Positions 8,431-18,215 of a stretch of 64,000 nucleotides of DNA are shown in pieces. Origin of the DNA: Chryseobacterium cucumeris (GTDB lineage: Bacteria; Bacteroidota; Bacteroidia; Flavobacteriales; Weeksellaceae). The notes below the pieces were generated by a model. That model had not been told where the DNA came from and did not search any database. It saw only the letters and a list, made by a program, of their open reading frames with translations. A program made the position numbers and the translations under genes. Position 1 is the first letter of the stretch. The number at the start of each line of letters is the position of its first letter. The stretch lies in contig NZ_CP068760.1 in assembly GCF_016775705.1 (NCBI RefSeq), positions 1,860,001 to 1,924,000 of the forward strand. The letters run 5' to 3'.

Positions 8431-11211
8431 TTAAAAATTGAAATTCAATCTTGCAAAAACATATCTTCCATTCTGCCCAAACTGTGAAGTAGATCTTGAA
8501 TAGATGAATTGGTCATTATTGGTAGAAGCGGTAAGGTTTTTCGTTGGATAGATATCAAACAAATTGTTTACTCCTAAAGTCAGTCCTACATTTTTAGTAA
8601 ACTGATAAGCAGCAGATAAATCCGTAATGATCTTATCTCCGATCTGCTGATGTTCGTTAAAATCAATGATTCCGTCTCCGTTTACATCAATAATATCAGC
8701 GCCTGTTACTTTTCCGAAATAGGTATTTCTGAGATATAAACTTGCATTCTTCCATGAAAGCGTATGAGAAAGACTGGCTTTCACTCTAGGTACCGCTTCT
8801 TCCAGATACACTCTTGATTTTTCAGAAAAATAAATCTTTTCAAGCGAAGGAGACTGCAGCAGCCCGGCCGAATGAATTTCTCCTACCTGTTTGGTTTGGT
8901 TCAGATTAATCGCAAAGTTATTGTCCAGTTTTATTCCTGAAAATCTCACATTATGGGAAATTACCACATCTAAACCTTTTGTTTCTGTATCGATAGCATT
9001 TGTGAAGAACTGGGCACCATTCACATTTAATTTATCATATTCTTTTTGTGCATCTGAAGGTACATCTTTTCTTAAAAACTGATCAGTAAGAATGATACGG
9101 TTATCAATTCTCGTAAAATATCCGTCCGCGGTAAAGCTAAGCCCGGCCGAAGGAATTCTGTAAGTAAATCCTACACTTGCTGATTTGGAAGTTTCCTGCT
9201 TCAGTTTTGGCATACCCAGCAGTCCTGCCAGCTGAGAATCATTACTGAAAGTTCCTACTTCCAACAGTTGATTATTGGTGAACAACGTAGAGGTTACATT
9301 ATAATAGATCTGGTGGATAGATGGTGCTCTGAATCCTGTAGATCCCGCAAATCTTACATTGAAATTAGGAGCTACTTTGATTCTTGAAGCCAGTTTATAA
9401 TTGAATGTAGATCCAAAATCTGAATAGTTTTCATATCTCGCTGCTGCATCTACCAATAACCAATTGGTAAAGTTGAATTCAACATCTGCATACGCTGCTA
9501 CCGACTGTCTGTTTTTATCGACTGCATTTCCAGGCCTGAATCCGTTGAATACCTGAGAACCTCCCGGCAAGGGTTGTCCAAAAAAGTCTGTGGCTCTCTG
9601 GCTTGGATCTCCGTTCCAGATATTTCCAAACTGGTCATATGTCTGATAGGAAGCTTCTTCTCCTTGGGTAATTTTAAAATTCTCATAACGGTGCTCACCT
9701 CCAAAGGCTACATTAATTCCTTCCCATACATCATATTTCTTAGAAAAATCTAAATTGATCGTATTTTGAGAAAATCTTAAACCACCTGCATTAAACTCCC
9801 TTGGTGAAGCAAAACGCAAAGAGGTATTTCCTGTATTCTGAATATTATAGGTAAATGAATTCTGTCCGTACGTATTACTGAAATCAATATTCCAGCCTTC
9901 CCATTTTCCTTTGATTCCCGCTGCCAATGAGATATCCTGAATATCTGTTCCGATCTGTGGAAGATAACCGTTAGGATACAATCCCGTAAACGTTCTGCTT
10001 TCTCTCGGTCTTCTGTAAAATCCTCCGGAAGTTCCATGTCTTAAACTGTATCCTCCAAAAGTATATACTTTCCAGTTATCACTTACAGGAATTTCAGCAT
10101 TCACAAAAAGCTGGTGATTGTTAAGTTTAGACTGTCCTACCTGCATATTAAAATCCTTTCTGACCTGTCCTCTGTAAGCCAGTTCCTGATCTGTCACATC
10201 GGCACTCAATAAAGACCAAAGTCCTTTCTGAAGAACATTTCCTGAAGCATCCGTAATGTCTTTAAATGTATTTGCATTTTGTATGTCAGAGAGCTGAGTT
10301 GCACTAAAATAGTTCACTCCCTGAGCATACTGATGTACATAATCAATAATCTGCTGTGAATTGGGAGTATTATTTATATTGGTAAAAAGAGAAGAAAGAT
10401 TGACTCCGTCATTCAAGGCACGTTGTTCTATCGCATTATAAGCATTGTAGATTTTTCCACTTTCAGTACCGGCGCGGTAGGTAGGATTTCTGAATTGTGA
10501 AGACCAGGTAATATTAAAGAACCCTCCTTTGGTTCCGATTTTATTTCCATAGTTCAAATCCAGCTGAATATTCTGACCGTCAAAATCTCCGGTATGATCA
10601 TTAGCCGTTGGCGTAAGGTTTCCTCCATAGCTTATCTGTCCTGCCAGTTTTCCTGTATCTCTTTTCAGGTCAAGGTTGATAACACCGGCAATGGCATCAG
10701 ATCCGTATTGTGCGGCAGCTCCGTCTCTTAATACTTCAATCCTGTTCAAAGCGAAAGATGGAATGGCATTCAAATCGGTTCCTACGGTACCTCTTCCAGG
10801 TGTTCCGTTGACGTTCACCAATGCTGAAGTATGTCTTCTTTTTCCATTCACCAAAACCAAAACCTGGTCTGGCCCCAAGCCTCTCAGCTGTGCAGGATCC
10901 AGGTGATCTGTTCCATCTGAATTCGTTTGAATGGTAGAAGTAAATGAAGGAGCAACCGCATTCAGAATCTGCCCGATATTGGTTTGCGGGAGTATAACTG
11001 AAGATTCTTTAACATTAAATACATCTACAGGAACCGGACTATCTGTTTTGGATCTCGCCCCGGCTCTGGAACCCAGTACGACTACTTCTTCTACATTATT
11101 GGTTTTTATGGTGTCTTTATTTGCTTTTATGCTGTCTTTTTCCTGTCCATAAGTAAATACACCGAGGAAAAATAAAACAGAGGCCGAAAGAATAGTTTTC
11201 TTATTTTTCAT
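8431..11211 (-). CDS. TonB-dependent outer-membrane receptor
   Basis: A 926-residue protein with a signal peptide ending near FTYGQ, then a plug domain (about 60-180) with the usual landmarks: LRGLGPDQVLVLVNGKR, ALNRIEVLRDGAAAQYGSDAIAGVIN. The rest is beta-barrel, ending in the aromatic-terminal strand RYVFARLNFNF expected for BAM recognition. The N-terminal stretch with VEEVVVLGSR acts as the TonB box region. There is no SusD-like partner next to it, so this is a stand-alone receptor, more like a siderophore or metal importer than a SusC glycan importer; the ligand is not evident. A consensus promoter lies at 11251-11281. Confidence 0.9.
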   Translation of the reverse strand: MKNKKTILSASVLFFLGVFTYGQEKDSIKANKDTIKTNNVEEVVVLGSRAGARSKTDSPVPVDVFNVKESSVILPQTNIGQILNAVAPSFTSTIQTNSDGTDHLDPAQLRGLGPDQVLVLVNGKRRHTSALVNVNGTPGRGTVGTDLNAIPSFALNRIEVLRDGAAAQYGSDAIAGVINLDLKRDTGKLAGQISYGGNLTPTANDHTGDFDGQNIQLDLNYGNKIGTKGGFFNITWSSQFRNPTYRAGTESGKIYNAYNAIEQRALNDGVNLSSLFTNINNTPNSQQIIDYVHQYAQGVNYFSATQLSDIQNANTFKDITDASGNVLQKGLWSLLSADVTDQELAYRGQVRKDFNMQVGQSKLNNHQLFVNAEIPVSDNWKVYTFGGYSLRHGTSGGFYRRPRESRTFTGLYPNGYLPQIGTDIQDISLAAGIKGKWEGWNIDFSNTYGQNSFTYNIQNTGNTSLRFASPREFNAGGLRFSQNTINLDFSKKYDVWEGINVAFGGEHRYENFKITQGEEASYQTYDQFGNIWNGDPSQRATDFFGQPLPGGSQVFNGFRPGNAVDKNRQSVAAYADVEFNFTNWLLVDAAARYENYSDFGSTFNYKLASRIKVAPNFNVRFAGSTGFRAPSIHQIYYNVTSTLFTNNQLLEVGTFSNDSQLAGLLGMPKLKQETSKSASVGFTYRIPSAGLSFTADGYFTRIDNRIILTDQFLRKDVPSDAQKEYDKLNVNGAQFFTNAIDTETKGLDVVISHNVRFSGIKLDNNFAINLNQTKQVGEIHSAGLLQSPSLEKIYFSEKSRVYLEEAVPRVKASLSHTLSWKNASLYLRNTYFGKVTGADIIDVNGDGIIDFNEHQQIGDKIITDLSAAYQFTKNVGLTLGVNNLFDIYPTKNLTASTNNDQFIYSRSTSQFGQNGRYVFARLNFNF

Positions 11212-11250
11212 AGTTTAGAATTTTGATAACATTTATGTTTTTACAGGGTG

Positions 11251-11281
11251 CAAATGTAAAATTTATTTATTAGTCTACAAA
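11251..11281 (-). promoter_or_regulatory. Consensus promoter of the TonB receptor gene
   Basis: Read on the minus strand: TTTG (11281-11278), 19-bp spacer, TACATTTG (11258-11251). This is an exact match to the Bacteroidota TTTG-N19-TAnnTTTG promoter and leaves a leader of roughly 35 nt. Confidence 0.75.
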
Positions 11282-11566
11282 ACAGATAGACTTTGTTTTT
11301 ATAAAAAATAGTTATCGTTTCTTTCTATCCCTTATTTAAAGTTATGATAATTTAAGAACATTTCAATAAAAAAACATTGTTTTATAGAAGGTTAACAGTA
11401 AAATAAATTTTGAAAAAACGCTATGTGCGCTAAGAAATTCTTACTTAGTGATTATTTTTACGATCGCAACGGCATCTCCGTTCAGCAATAAAAATCATCT
11501 CTGCTAAGTGAAACGCCCTTGCGAAAAAAAAAAATAGCAGATCCAGATAATCACATTGCGAACTTT
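11282..11566. other. Gene-free spacer with degenerate palindromic sequence
   Basis: The 418-bp spacer between two minus-strand genes holds the receptor promoter, the uvrD terminator, and in between no plausible ORF. Around 11421-11535 there are CTAAG..CTTAG motifs (GCTAAGAA, CTTAGTGA, GCTAAGTGA) and a small AACGG/CCGTT hairpin (11469-11483). It looks like a decayed copy of a repeat; I see no definable ends. Confidence 0.4.
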
Positions 11567-11608
11567 GTATTTAAAAATAAAAACGGATCCAAAAATTGAA
11601 TCCGTTTC
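11567..11608 (-). terminator. Terminator of the UvrD-family helicase gene
   Basis: On the minus strand the stem AAACGGAT/ATCCGTTT is followed by TTATTTTTAAA. It starts about 25 bp past the helicase stop codon. Confidence 0.75.
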
Positions 11609-11629
11609 TTTGTATCTTTATTTTTAAAT

Positions 11630-13960
11630 TTAAATCTTAGTCAGTTTAGCATATTTCAGAATCAGATTTTTTTCTCCTTCATGCATGAAAACTACTTTTG
11701 CTTTGATATTCTGAGGATCTGTTCCATCCAGGAAAGTCACTTCTCCAATTCCGAAACGATCGTGTCTCACTTTATCACCCACTTCAATATCCTGAGAAGA
11801 AGCTCCGCTTGGATTGATAATTTTAGCCGTACTTACCGGTTTCAGTTTTCTGACTTCAGGAGCAGGTTTGGAAGTATCTCCTCTGTCGATGGTCTTTTTC
11901 TCAACCTTTTTGAAAGATCTCATTTCAGATGGATGCTCATCAAAGATATTGGATTTCACTCCTGAATTATTGATAAACCTTTTTTCCAAAGCCGGATTAA
12001 GGAATTCAATATATTCATCATCAATTTCGCTTAAGAATCTTGAAGGTTCAGCATCTGTAATTTTTCCCCATTGAAAACGGGAAACCGCATAAGAAAAGAA
12101 GGCTTGTTTTTCCGCTCTTGTCAATGCCACATAGAATAATCTTCTCTCCTCTTCCAGGTCTTCTCTGGTTGCAGAGCTCATAAAGCTAGGGAAAAGGTTT
12201 TCTTCAAGTCCTACCAGGTGAACCACCGGGAACTCCAGCCCTTTTGAAAGGTGAATCGTCATTAAAGAAACCATGTCATCTTCCAGATCTTTATCCTGAG
12301 TATCTGCAGAAAGGGCAATATTTTCAAGGAAGTTGGAAAGACTAGGATCTCCGTCCTCAAGCTGCATCTGTTCTTCAATGAAACCCTGCATGGAGTTCAT
12401 CAATTCCTGAACGTTTTCTACTCTGGAAATTCCTTCCGGAGTCTGATCATCTTTTAAAAACTTGATTAAACCGCTTCGCTTTGCCACTTCCATAGCCACG
12501 CTGTAAGCTGTTTCTGTTTTCAGCAATACCTGAAAAGCTTTGATCATGGACCAGAAGTCATTCAGTTTGTTTAAAACTCCATTATTCAAACCTAGCTGCG
12601 GTGCATACATCGGAAGGTTCTCCAATACCTTTGAAACAGCAATATTGTGGGCATCAGCAAAAACGATCAGTTTATTCTGAGTCGTTTCTCCAATTCCTCT
12701 TGCAGGATAATTGATAATCCTCATCAATGCTTCAGAATCATTTTCATTGATCAGCAGACGAAGGTATCCAATAAGATCTTTTACTTCTTTTCTTTGGTAG
12801 AAAGAAAGTCCTCCATACACTTTGTACGGAATATTTTTACGTCTCAGCGCATCTTCAAAAGCACGTGTCTGAGAGTTGGTTCTGTATAAAATAGCAAAAT
12901 CGCTGTATTTTCTCTGGTCACGGTTACGAAGTTCCCAGATATTTCCTGCCACAAAATTCGCTTCATCAGCATCGGAAAGGGAACGGTATATTTTGATCTT
13001 GTCTCCTTCTTCATTATCACTGAAAACATTTTTCTTAAACTGCTGAAGGTTTTTAGCAATAACAACATTAGCCGCATTTACAATATTCTGGGTGGAACGG
13101 TAATTCTGCTCCAGAGATACCGTTATAGCATCCGGATAATCTTTTTTAAAGTTTAAGATATTGTAGATATTCGCTCCACGGAAAGAGTAAATAGACTGTG
13201 CGTCGTCTCCTACCACACAGATATTTTCAAATTTCGAAGCCAGAGCTTTTACGATAAGATACTGAGAGTGGTTGGTATCCTGATACTCATCTACCATGAT
13301 GTATCTGAATCTGTCCTGATATTTTGCCAGTACTTCCGGGAAACGGGTCAATAGTTCATTGGTTTTCAATAAAAGATCATCAAAATCCATAGATCCGTTT
13401 CTGAAACACTGATCTACGTATTTCTGATAAATCTGCCCGATGAATTTCATATTCGCTTTTTCATCCGCTTCCATCAGTTCCGGATTGTTGAAATAAGCTT
13501 TTACTGTAATCAGATTATTTTTGTATGTTGAAATTCTTGCCTGAACTTTTTTAGGTTTATAAAGATCAGCATCAATATTCATATCCTTCAGTACTTTTTT
13601 AATCACATTCAGGGCATCCTGCTGATCATAAATGGTAAAATTGGAAGGATACCCAAGATAATGGGCTTCAATTCTTAAAATTCTTGCAAAAACCGAGTGA
13701 AAGGTTCCCATCCAAAGGCTTCTTGCATTGCTGTCCCCTACTACTTTGGCGATACGTTCTTTCATCTCACGTGCTGCTTTATTGGTAAAGGTAAGAGCCA
13801 GAATATTGAAAGGGTCTATTCCGTTGTGTATCAAATGGGCAATACGCATGGTCAATACACGCGTTTTACCGGAACCTGCTCCGGCAAGCACCATCAAAGG
13901 TCCCTGTAAAGAGGTAACAGCTTCATATTGTGATTCGTTGAGTCCTTTCAAATAGTCCAT
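11630..13960 (-). CDS. uvrD: UvrD/PcrA/Rep-type ATP-dependent DNA helicase
   Basis: A 776-residue superfamily 1A 3'-5' helicase. Walker A GAGSGKT lies near residue 27, motif II is VDEYQDTN, motif III contains VGDDAQSIYSFRGA, motif IV has LEQNYRS, and motif V/VI are MTIHLSKGLEFPVV and ALTRAEKQ. The C-terminal ~50 residues (VGDKVRHDRFGIGEV...) form the tudor-like PcrA tail that binds RNA polymerase in homologues. Expected roles are nucleotide-excision and mismatch repair and clearing of transcription-replication conflicts. pcrA would be an equally good name. A perfect promoter is present at 13983-14013. Confidence 0.93.
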   Translation of the reverse strand: MDYLKGLNESQYEAVTSLQGPLMVLAGAGSGKTRVLTMRIAHLIHNGIDPFNILALTFTNKAAREMKERIAKVVGDSNARSLWMGTFHSVFARILRIEAHYLGYPSNFTIYDQQDALNVIKKVLKDMNIDADLYKPKKVQARISTYKNNLITVKAYFNNPELMEADEKANMKFIGQIYQKYVDQCFRNGSMDFDDLLLKTNELLTRFPEVLAKYQDRFRYIMVDEYQDTNHSQYLIVKALASKFENICVVGDDAQSIYSFRGANIYNILNFKKDYPDAITVSLEQNYRSTQNIVNAANVVIAKNLQQFKKNVFSDNEEGDKIKIYRSLSDADEANFVAGNIWELRNRDQRKYSDFAILYRTNSQTRAFEDALRRKNIPYKVYGGLSFYQRKEVKDLIGYLRLLINENDSEALMRIINYPARGIGETTQNKLIVFADAHNIAVSKVLENLPMYAPQLGLNNGVLNKLNDFWSMIKAFQVLLKTETAYSVAMEVAKRSGLIKFLKDDQTPEGISRVENVQELMNSMQGFIEEQMQLEDGDPSLSNFLENIALSADTQDKDLEDDMVSLMTIHLSKGLEFPVVHLVGLEENLFPSFMSSATREDLEEERRLFYVALTRAEKQAFFSYAVSRFQWGKITDAEPSRFLSEIDDEYIEFLNPALEKRFINNSGVKSNIFDEHPSEMRSFKKVEKKTIDRGDTSKPAPEVRKLKPVSTAKIINPSGASSQDIEVGDKVRHDRFGIGEVTFLDGTDPQNIKAKVVFMHEGEKNLILKYAKLTKI

Positions 13961-13982
13961 ACAGCAAAAAAATTTGGGAACA

Positions 13983-14013
13983 CAAAATTAAGGTATTCAG
14001 AGGAGAATTCAAA
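13983..14013 (-). promoter_or_regulatory. Consensus promoter of the UvrD-family gene
   Basis: On the minus strand TTTG (14013-14010), 19-bp spacer and TAATTTTG (13990-13983) match the Bacteroidota consensus exactly. The start codon is 23 bp downstream of the -7 box. Confidence 0.75.
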
Positions 14014-14064
14014 CTTTCATAGAGAAGTTAGGGATATGAAGCATTAAGACTGTATTGATAGCAT

Positions 14065-14208
14065 TTGTCAATGGTCAATTTTGCTTCGCAAGTAAATCGT
14101 AAATGGTTATTCTTAATCTCAAATCCCGCAACCCGAATCACGTAACCTCATTGATAAGCGAAGCGAATTCACCATTCACTACTCACATTTACCTATCTAT
14201 TTTATACA
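14065..14208. repeat. Interspersed palindromic repeat, family A, copy 1
   Basis: The left part reads TTTGTCAATGGTCAATTTTG then CTTCGCAAGTAAATCG. The right part has AAGCGAAGCGAATTCACCATTCAC. The left and right parts are degenerate inverted copies of each other, with a middle ATCCCGCAACCCGAATC unit. The same middle unit occurs inverted at 36470-36495. The ~300-bp spacer between uvrD and the peptidase gene holds this and nothing else recognisable. Confidence 0.65.
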
Positions 14209-14263
14209 TTCTGTAACATTTAATTCACTTTTCATACTAATTGGTAAACAATTTCTAAATTTT

Positions 14264-15577
14264 ATGAAAAAGCGACTTCTTTCTGCTGCTGCCGTAGCTT
14301 TCTTCGGGCTCATGCTGAATGCACAGCAAATCAAATTCGAAGAGTATGACCTTCCCAATGGTCTGCATGTAATTCTTCATCAGGATAATTCGGCACCGGT
14401 GGTAACGACAGGTGTAATGTATCATGTAGGTGCAAAAGATGAAGTAAAAGGCAGAACAGGTTTTGCTCACTTCTTTGAACACCTTTTATTCGAAGGAACT
14501 CCTAACATCAAGAGAGGAGACTGGTTTAAAATCGTTTCTTCAAACGGAGGGCAGAACAACGCCAACACGACCAATGACAGAACGTATTACTATGAAACAT
14601 TCCCTTCCAACAATGAACAGCTTGGTCTTTGGATGGAGGCAGAAAGAATGCGTCACGCTGTTATCAACCAAATTGGTGTAGATACCCAGAGAGAGGTTGT
14701 AAAAGAAGAGAAAAGATTAAGAATGGATAACCAGCCTTATGGGAATCTTTTCACGACTATTCAGAAAAATTTATTCACAAACCACCCATACAACTGGCCG
14801 ACAATCGGTTCAATGGAAGATTTAAACTCTGCTAAACTAGAGGAATTCCAGGCGTTTTATAAAAAATATTACGTTCCGAATAATGCTACTTTAGTGGTTG
14901 CAGGAGATATCAAACCCGAGCAGACAAAAAAATGGATCGAAACCTACTATGGAGGCATTCCAAAAGGAACCCTTTATCCAAAAGATTTCCCGAAAGAAAC
15001 ACCTATCACTCAGGAAAAAGAAGTAACTGCTACAGATCCCAACATCCAGCTTCCGGCTTATGTGTTCGCATATAGAACTCCGGCTAACAAAGAGAAAGAT
15101 GCTTATGTTTTAGATATGCTTTCTTCTTATTTAAGCAGCGGTAAATCTTCGGTTTTATATAAAAAATTAGTAGACCAGGACAAAAAAGCACTTCAGGTGG
15201 CTGCTTTCAACCAGGGACTTGAAGATTACAGTATTTTTGCCTTCTTCGCAATTCCAATGGGACAAACTACAAAACAGGCTTTACAGACTGACATTGATGC
15301 TGAAATCAAAAAGCTTCAGACTACTTTAATTTCTGAAGAGGATTATCAAAAACTTCAAAACCAGTACGAAAACCAGTTTGTAAATGCCAATTCAAGCATT
15401 CAGGGAATTGCCGCTTCATTGGCAACCAACCACGTATTGATGGGTGATACGAATCTGATCAACAAAGAAATCGACATTTACAGATCTATCACAAGACAGG
15501 ATCTTCAAAATGCTGCTAAAAAGTATCTTAATTCCAACCAAAGAATAATCATCAATTACGTACCTGAGAAAAAGTAA
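14264..15577 (+). CDS. M16 family zinc peptidase, catalytically intact
   Basis: A 437-residue exported protein: signal peptide to about residue 20 (LMLNAQ), then an M16 fold. The inverted zinc motif HxxEH is present as HFFEH (His69, Glu72, His73), with the distal acidic ligand expected in the EVVKEE segment at 144-149. The C-terminal half has the M16 LSSYLSSGKSSVLYKKLV pattern. M16 peptidases of this processing type work in pairs of one active and one inactive subunit in the periplasm; the next gene supplies the inactive partner. Likely role is degradation of small peptides or of misfolded envelope proteins. Confidence 0.9.
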   Translation: MKKRLLSAAAVAFFGLMLNAQQIKFEEYDLPNGLHVILHQDNSAPVVTTGVMYHVGAKDEVKGRTGFAHFFEHLLFEGTPNIKRGDWFKIVSSNGGQNNANTTNDRTYYYETFPSNNEQLGLWMEAERMRHAVINQIGVDTQREVVKEEKRLRMDNQPYGNLFTTIQKNLFTNHPYNWPTIGSMEDLNSAKLEEFQAFYKKYYVPNNATLVVAGDIKPEQTKKWIETYYGGIPKGTLYPKDFPKETPITQEKEVTATDPNIQLPAYVFAYRTPANKEKDAYVLDMLSSYLSSGKSSVLYKKLVDQDKKALQVAAFNQGLEDYSIFAFFAIPMGQTTKQALQTDIDAEIKKLQTTLISEEDYQKLQNQYENQFVNANSSIQGIAASLATNHVLMGDTNLINKEIDIYRSITRQDLQNAAKKYLNSNQRIIINYVPEKK

Positions 15578-15630
15578 TCATGTTCAACTTTCAGGTTACC
15601 TTATGATTATTAAAAATTAAATTTTTACAA

Positions 15631-17676
15631 ATGAAAAAGCAATTAACATATATAGCTGCAGCATTTTTCTTTACAGGAATGGTTTCAGCACAAAAAATAG
15701 ATCTTAATGCAATGCCAAAACCAGGACCTACTCCTGCGATTAACATTGCGAAGCCAAAAACTTTCCAGCTAAGCAACGGCCTTACGGTAATGGTGGTTGA
15801 GAACAACAAATTACCAAGAGTAAGTGCCAGCCTTTCTATGGACAGACCTCCATACAACGAAGGAGCAGTAACCGGAGTAAGCGAAATTATGGCTGAGCAG
15901 TTCGAAAACGGAACTACCAATATCAGCAAAGATGACTTCAACAAAAAAGTGGATTATCTTGGAGCAAACCTTAATTTCTCTTCGGGAGGTGCTTCTGCCA
16001 ATTCACTTTCAAAATATTTCCCTGAAGTTTTAGGTTTAATGGCTGATGCCATCATTAATCCTAAATTCTCTGCTGAAGAAATTCAAAACTCTAAGGAGAG
16101 AACGATTGAAGGATTAAAAGCTGACGAAAAAAATGCTTCTTCTATTGCTGAAAGAGTATCCAACGCTTTGATGTATGGAAAAAATACTTCAAGAGGTGAG
16201 TTTGAAACGGTTGAATCTATCAACAAAATCCAGCTTGCTGACGTACAAAATGTTTATAAAAAATACTACGCTCCGGATAATGCTTATTTAGTAATTGTAG
16301 GAGACGTAAAGTTTGACCAGGTAAAACCTTTGATCGAAAAAGCTTTCAGTGGCTGGAAAAAAGCAAACACTCCTATTACACCATTGGAACCTGCTTCTAA
16401 CGTTGCCAAAACGGAGATCAATGTAGTAGACGTTCCTTCGGCTGTACAGTCTGTTGTTTCTTTAAACAACCTGAACACCCTGAAAATGAAAGACGCCAAC
16501 TACTTCCCTGCTACAATCGCCAATTACATCCTTGGTGGTGGCGGTGAAGCCAGACTTTTCATGAACCTTCGTGAGAAAAACGGATTTACCTATGGGGCTT
16601 ACTCAGAAATGGTGGCCAGCAAGTATTCTCCACAATTCTCTGCGAGTGCAAGTGTAAGAAATGAGGTTACAGACAAAGCCGTTAAGGAATTCATGAATGA
16701 ACTTAATGCGATTTCTACCATAAAACCAGAAGAATTAGCGAACGCTAAAGCTAAATTAAAAGGAGCTTTCATTCTTGCCCTGGAACAACCTGCCAATATC
16801 GCAAGATTTGCTTTAAACCTGAAGGTTCAGGATTTACCTGCTGATTTTTATACCAATTACTTAAAATCTATTGATAAGGTAACTGCAGCAGATGTTTCCA
16901 ATGCTGTAAAAGCTACAATTTTGCCCAACCAGAGCAGAATTTTCATCGCTGGTAAGGCATCTGATATTTCTGAAGGATTGGAAAAACTGGGTTATCCTGT
17001 AAAATATTTCGATAAAGAAGCCAACCCCGTTGCAAAACCAACTGTACAAAAAGTGGATGCCAATGTAACCGTTGCATCTGTTGTTGACAAATACATCAAT
17101 GCTATCGGAGGAAAAGCTAATCTGGCGAAAATCACTTCTTATACAACCAACGCCTCAATGTCTATGCAAGGACAAAACATCGATTTTAAAATCGTTAAAG
17201 CACAGGGCGGAAAAGAGCTTACCACGGTAACGGCAATGGGACAGGTTGTTCAGAAGCAGGTATTCGACGGGAAAACCGGCTATTCTATGCAAATGGGACA
17301 AAAGGTTGACATCACACCGGAGGAAATTGCCGAAAAACAAAAAAATCCTGAGATTTTCGAAGAATTGGGATTTGCAAAATCTCCCGATTATAAATTAGGA
17401 GGAATTGAGAAAATCGGCGGGGAAGATTCTTATGCTATTAAAGGTGGAAATACAACCTATTACTACAGTGTGGCAACGGGATTAAAAACCGGAGAAACTA
17501 AAAAAATAAAAGCTAAAGGTCAGGAAATGACCATTCCGACAACCTACTCTAATTATAAAGATGTAGAAGGCGTAAAAATGCCTTTCACGATCTCTGTAAG
17601 CCAGATGGGAATGGATATGACCATGAATGTAAAGTCTTATGAGATCAATAAGGCTACAGATGCTGATTTTAAATAA
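15631..17676 (+). CDS. M16 family peptidase-like protein, inactive partner subunit with extra C-terminal domain
   Basis: A 681-residue exported protein (signal to about residue 20). The M16 fold spans about 40-450, but where the zinc motif should be it reads EIMAEQ (85-90), so no zinc site is formed. The R/Y-containing segment used for substrate binding is kept as FMNLREKNGFTYGAYS (about 310-325). After residue 470 a separate ~200-residue domain follows, resembling outer-membrane-lipoprotein-sorting-like beta proteins (VVDKYINAIGGKANLAKI...). It lies 53 bp after the active M16 gene, so the two should form a heterodimer. The terminator at 17696 closes the operon. Confidence 0.87.
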   Translation: MKKQLTYIAAAFFFTGMVSAQKIDLNAMPKPGPTPAINIAKPKTFQLSNGLTVMVVENNKLPRVSASLSMDRPPYNEGAVTGVSEIMAEQFENGTTNISKDDFNKKVDYLGANLNFSSGGASANSLSKYFPEVLGLMADAIINPKFSAEEIQNSKERTIEGLKADEKNASSIAERVSNALMYGKNTSRGEFETVESINKIQLADVQNVYKKYYAPDNAYLVIVGDVKFDQVKPLIEKAFSGWKKANTPITPLEPASNVAKTEINVVDVPSAVQSVVSLNNLNTLKMKDANYFPATIANYILGGGGEARLFMNLREKNGFTYGAYSEMVASKYSPQFSASASVRNEVTDKAVKEFMNELNAISTIKPEELANAKAKLKGAFILALEQPANIARFALNLKVQDLPADFYTNYLKSIDKVTAADVSNAVKATILPNQSRIFIAGKASDISEGLEKLGYPVKYFDKEANPVAKPTVQKVDANVTVASVVDKYINAIGGKANLAKITSYTTNASMSMQGQNIDFKIVKAQGGKELTTVTAMGQVVQKQVFDGKTGYSMQMGQKVDITPEEIAEKQKNPEIFEELGFAKSPDYKLGGIEKIGGEDSYAIKGGNTTYYYSVATGLKTGETKKIKAKGQEMTIPTTYSNYKDVEGVKMPFTISVSQMGMDMTMNVKSYEINKATDADFK

Positions 17677-17695
17677 TAACATCCTATTTTTATAG

Positions 17696-17730
17696 AAAAA
17701 ACGGCAACAAATGTTGCCGTTTTTATTTTT
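17696..17730 (+). terminator. Terminator of the M16 peptidase operon
   Basis: AAAAACGGCAAC/GTTGCCGTTTTT stem with a short AAAT loop and a T-rich tail. Confidence 0.88.
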
Positions 17731-17753
17731 ATCAACATTTGGCGATATCTTTT

Positions 17754-17784
17754 TTTGTAATTCAGTAAAAAAAGATTAAATTTG
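17754..17784 (+). promoter_or_regulatory. Consensus promoter of secG
   Basis: TTTG (17754-17757), 19-bp spacer, TAAATTTG (17777-17784): an exact match to TTTG-N19-TAnnTTTG, 26 bp before the secG start codon. Confidence 0.8.
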
Positions 17785-17809
17785 CCCATTCAAAAAGATA
17801 TCAGAATTA

Positions 17810-18157
17810 ATGGATACTATATTTACACTATTGATGGTTCTTATTATGATTGCCAGTGTCTTATTGGTAATTATTGTTATGGCACAAAATCCAAAAGGAG
17901 GAGGCCTTTCCAGTACATTCGGAGGTGCATCATCTGCACAGTTCGGGGTACAGAGAACCAATGATTTCATGGAAAAGGCAACATGGACTCTGGGCGGAAC
18001 TATCATCGTTCTTATCCTTTTAAGCGTTGTTATTACAGGTAAGCCTTCTCAGGCACTTCCTACACAACAGCCTGCTAAGAAAGAAGCTCCGGCAAAACAG
18101 TCAGCTCCTGCTTCTTCCACAACTACTCCGGCACAGACTCCTGCACCGGCAAAATAA
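17810..18157 (+). CDS. secG: Preprotein translocase subunit SecG
   Basis: A 115-residue inner-membrane protein. Two membrane segments (about 4-22 and 60-76) flank the conserved cytosolic loop with AQNPKGGGLSSTFGG and FMEKATWTL, the classic SecG signature. The last ~35 residues are a low-complexity Ala/Pro/Thr/Gln/Lys tail, which is common in Bacteroidota SecG. The protein supports SecYE-SecA export. It has its own promoter and terminator. Confidence 0.92.
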   Translation: MDTIFTLLMVLIMIASVLLVIIVMAQNPKGGGLSSTFGGASSAQFGVQRTNDFMEKATWTLGGTIIVLILLSVVITGKPSQALPTQQPAKKEAPAKQSAPASSTTTPAQTPAPAK

Positions 18158-18182
18158 GAAGAATATCATCTTACATACAACA

Positions 18183-18215
18183 AAAGCAACTCAGATTGAG
18201 TTGCTTTTTTATTTT
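18183..18215. terminator. Terminator after secG, overlapping the 3' end of the glycosyltransferase gene
   Basis: Stem AAAGCAACTCA/TGAGTTGCTTT with six T after it. The right arm and tail overlap the last codons of the convergent glycosyltransferase gene, whose stop is at 18209. Confidence 0.85.

Noticed and set aside
11421-11535. Degenerate CTAAG-containing sequence as a defined mobile element
   Set aside because: Words recur but no consistent ends or inverted arms could be fixed; reported only as a decayed repeat-like stretch.
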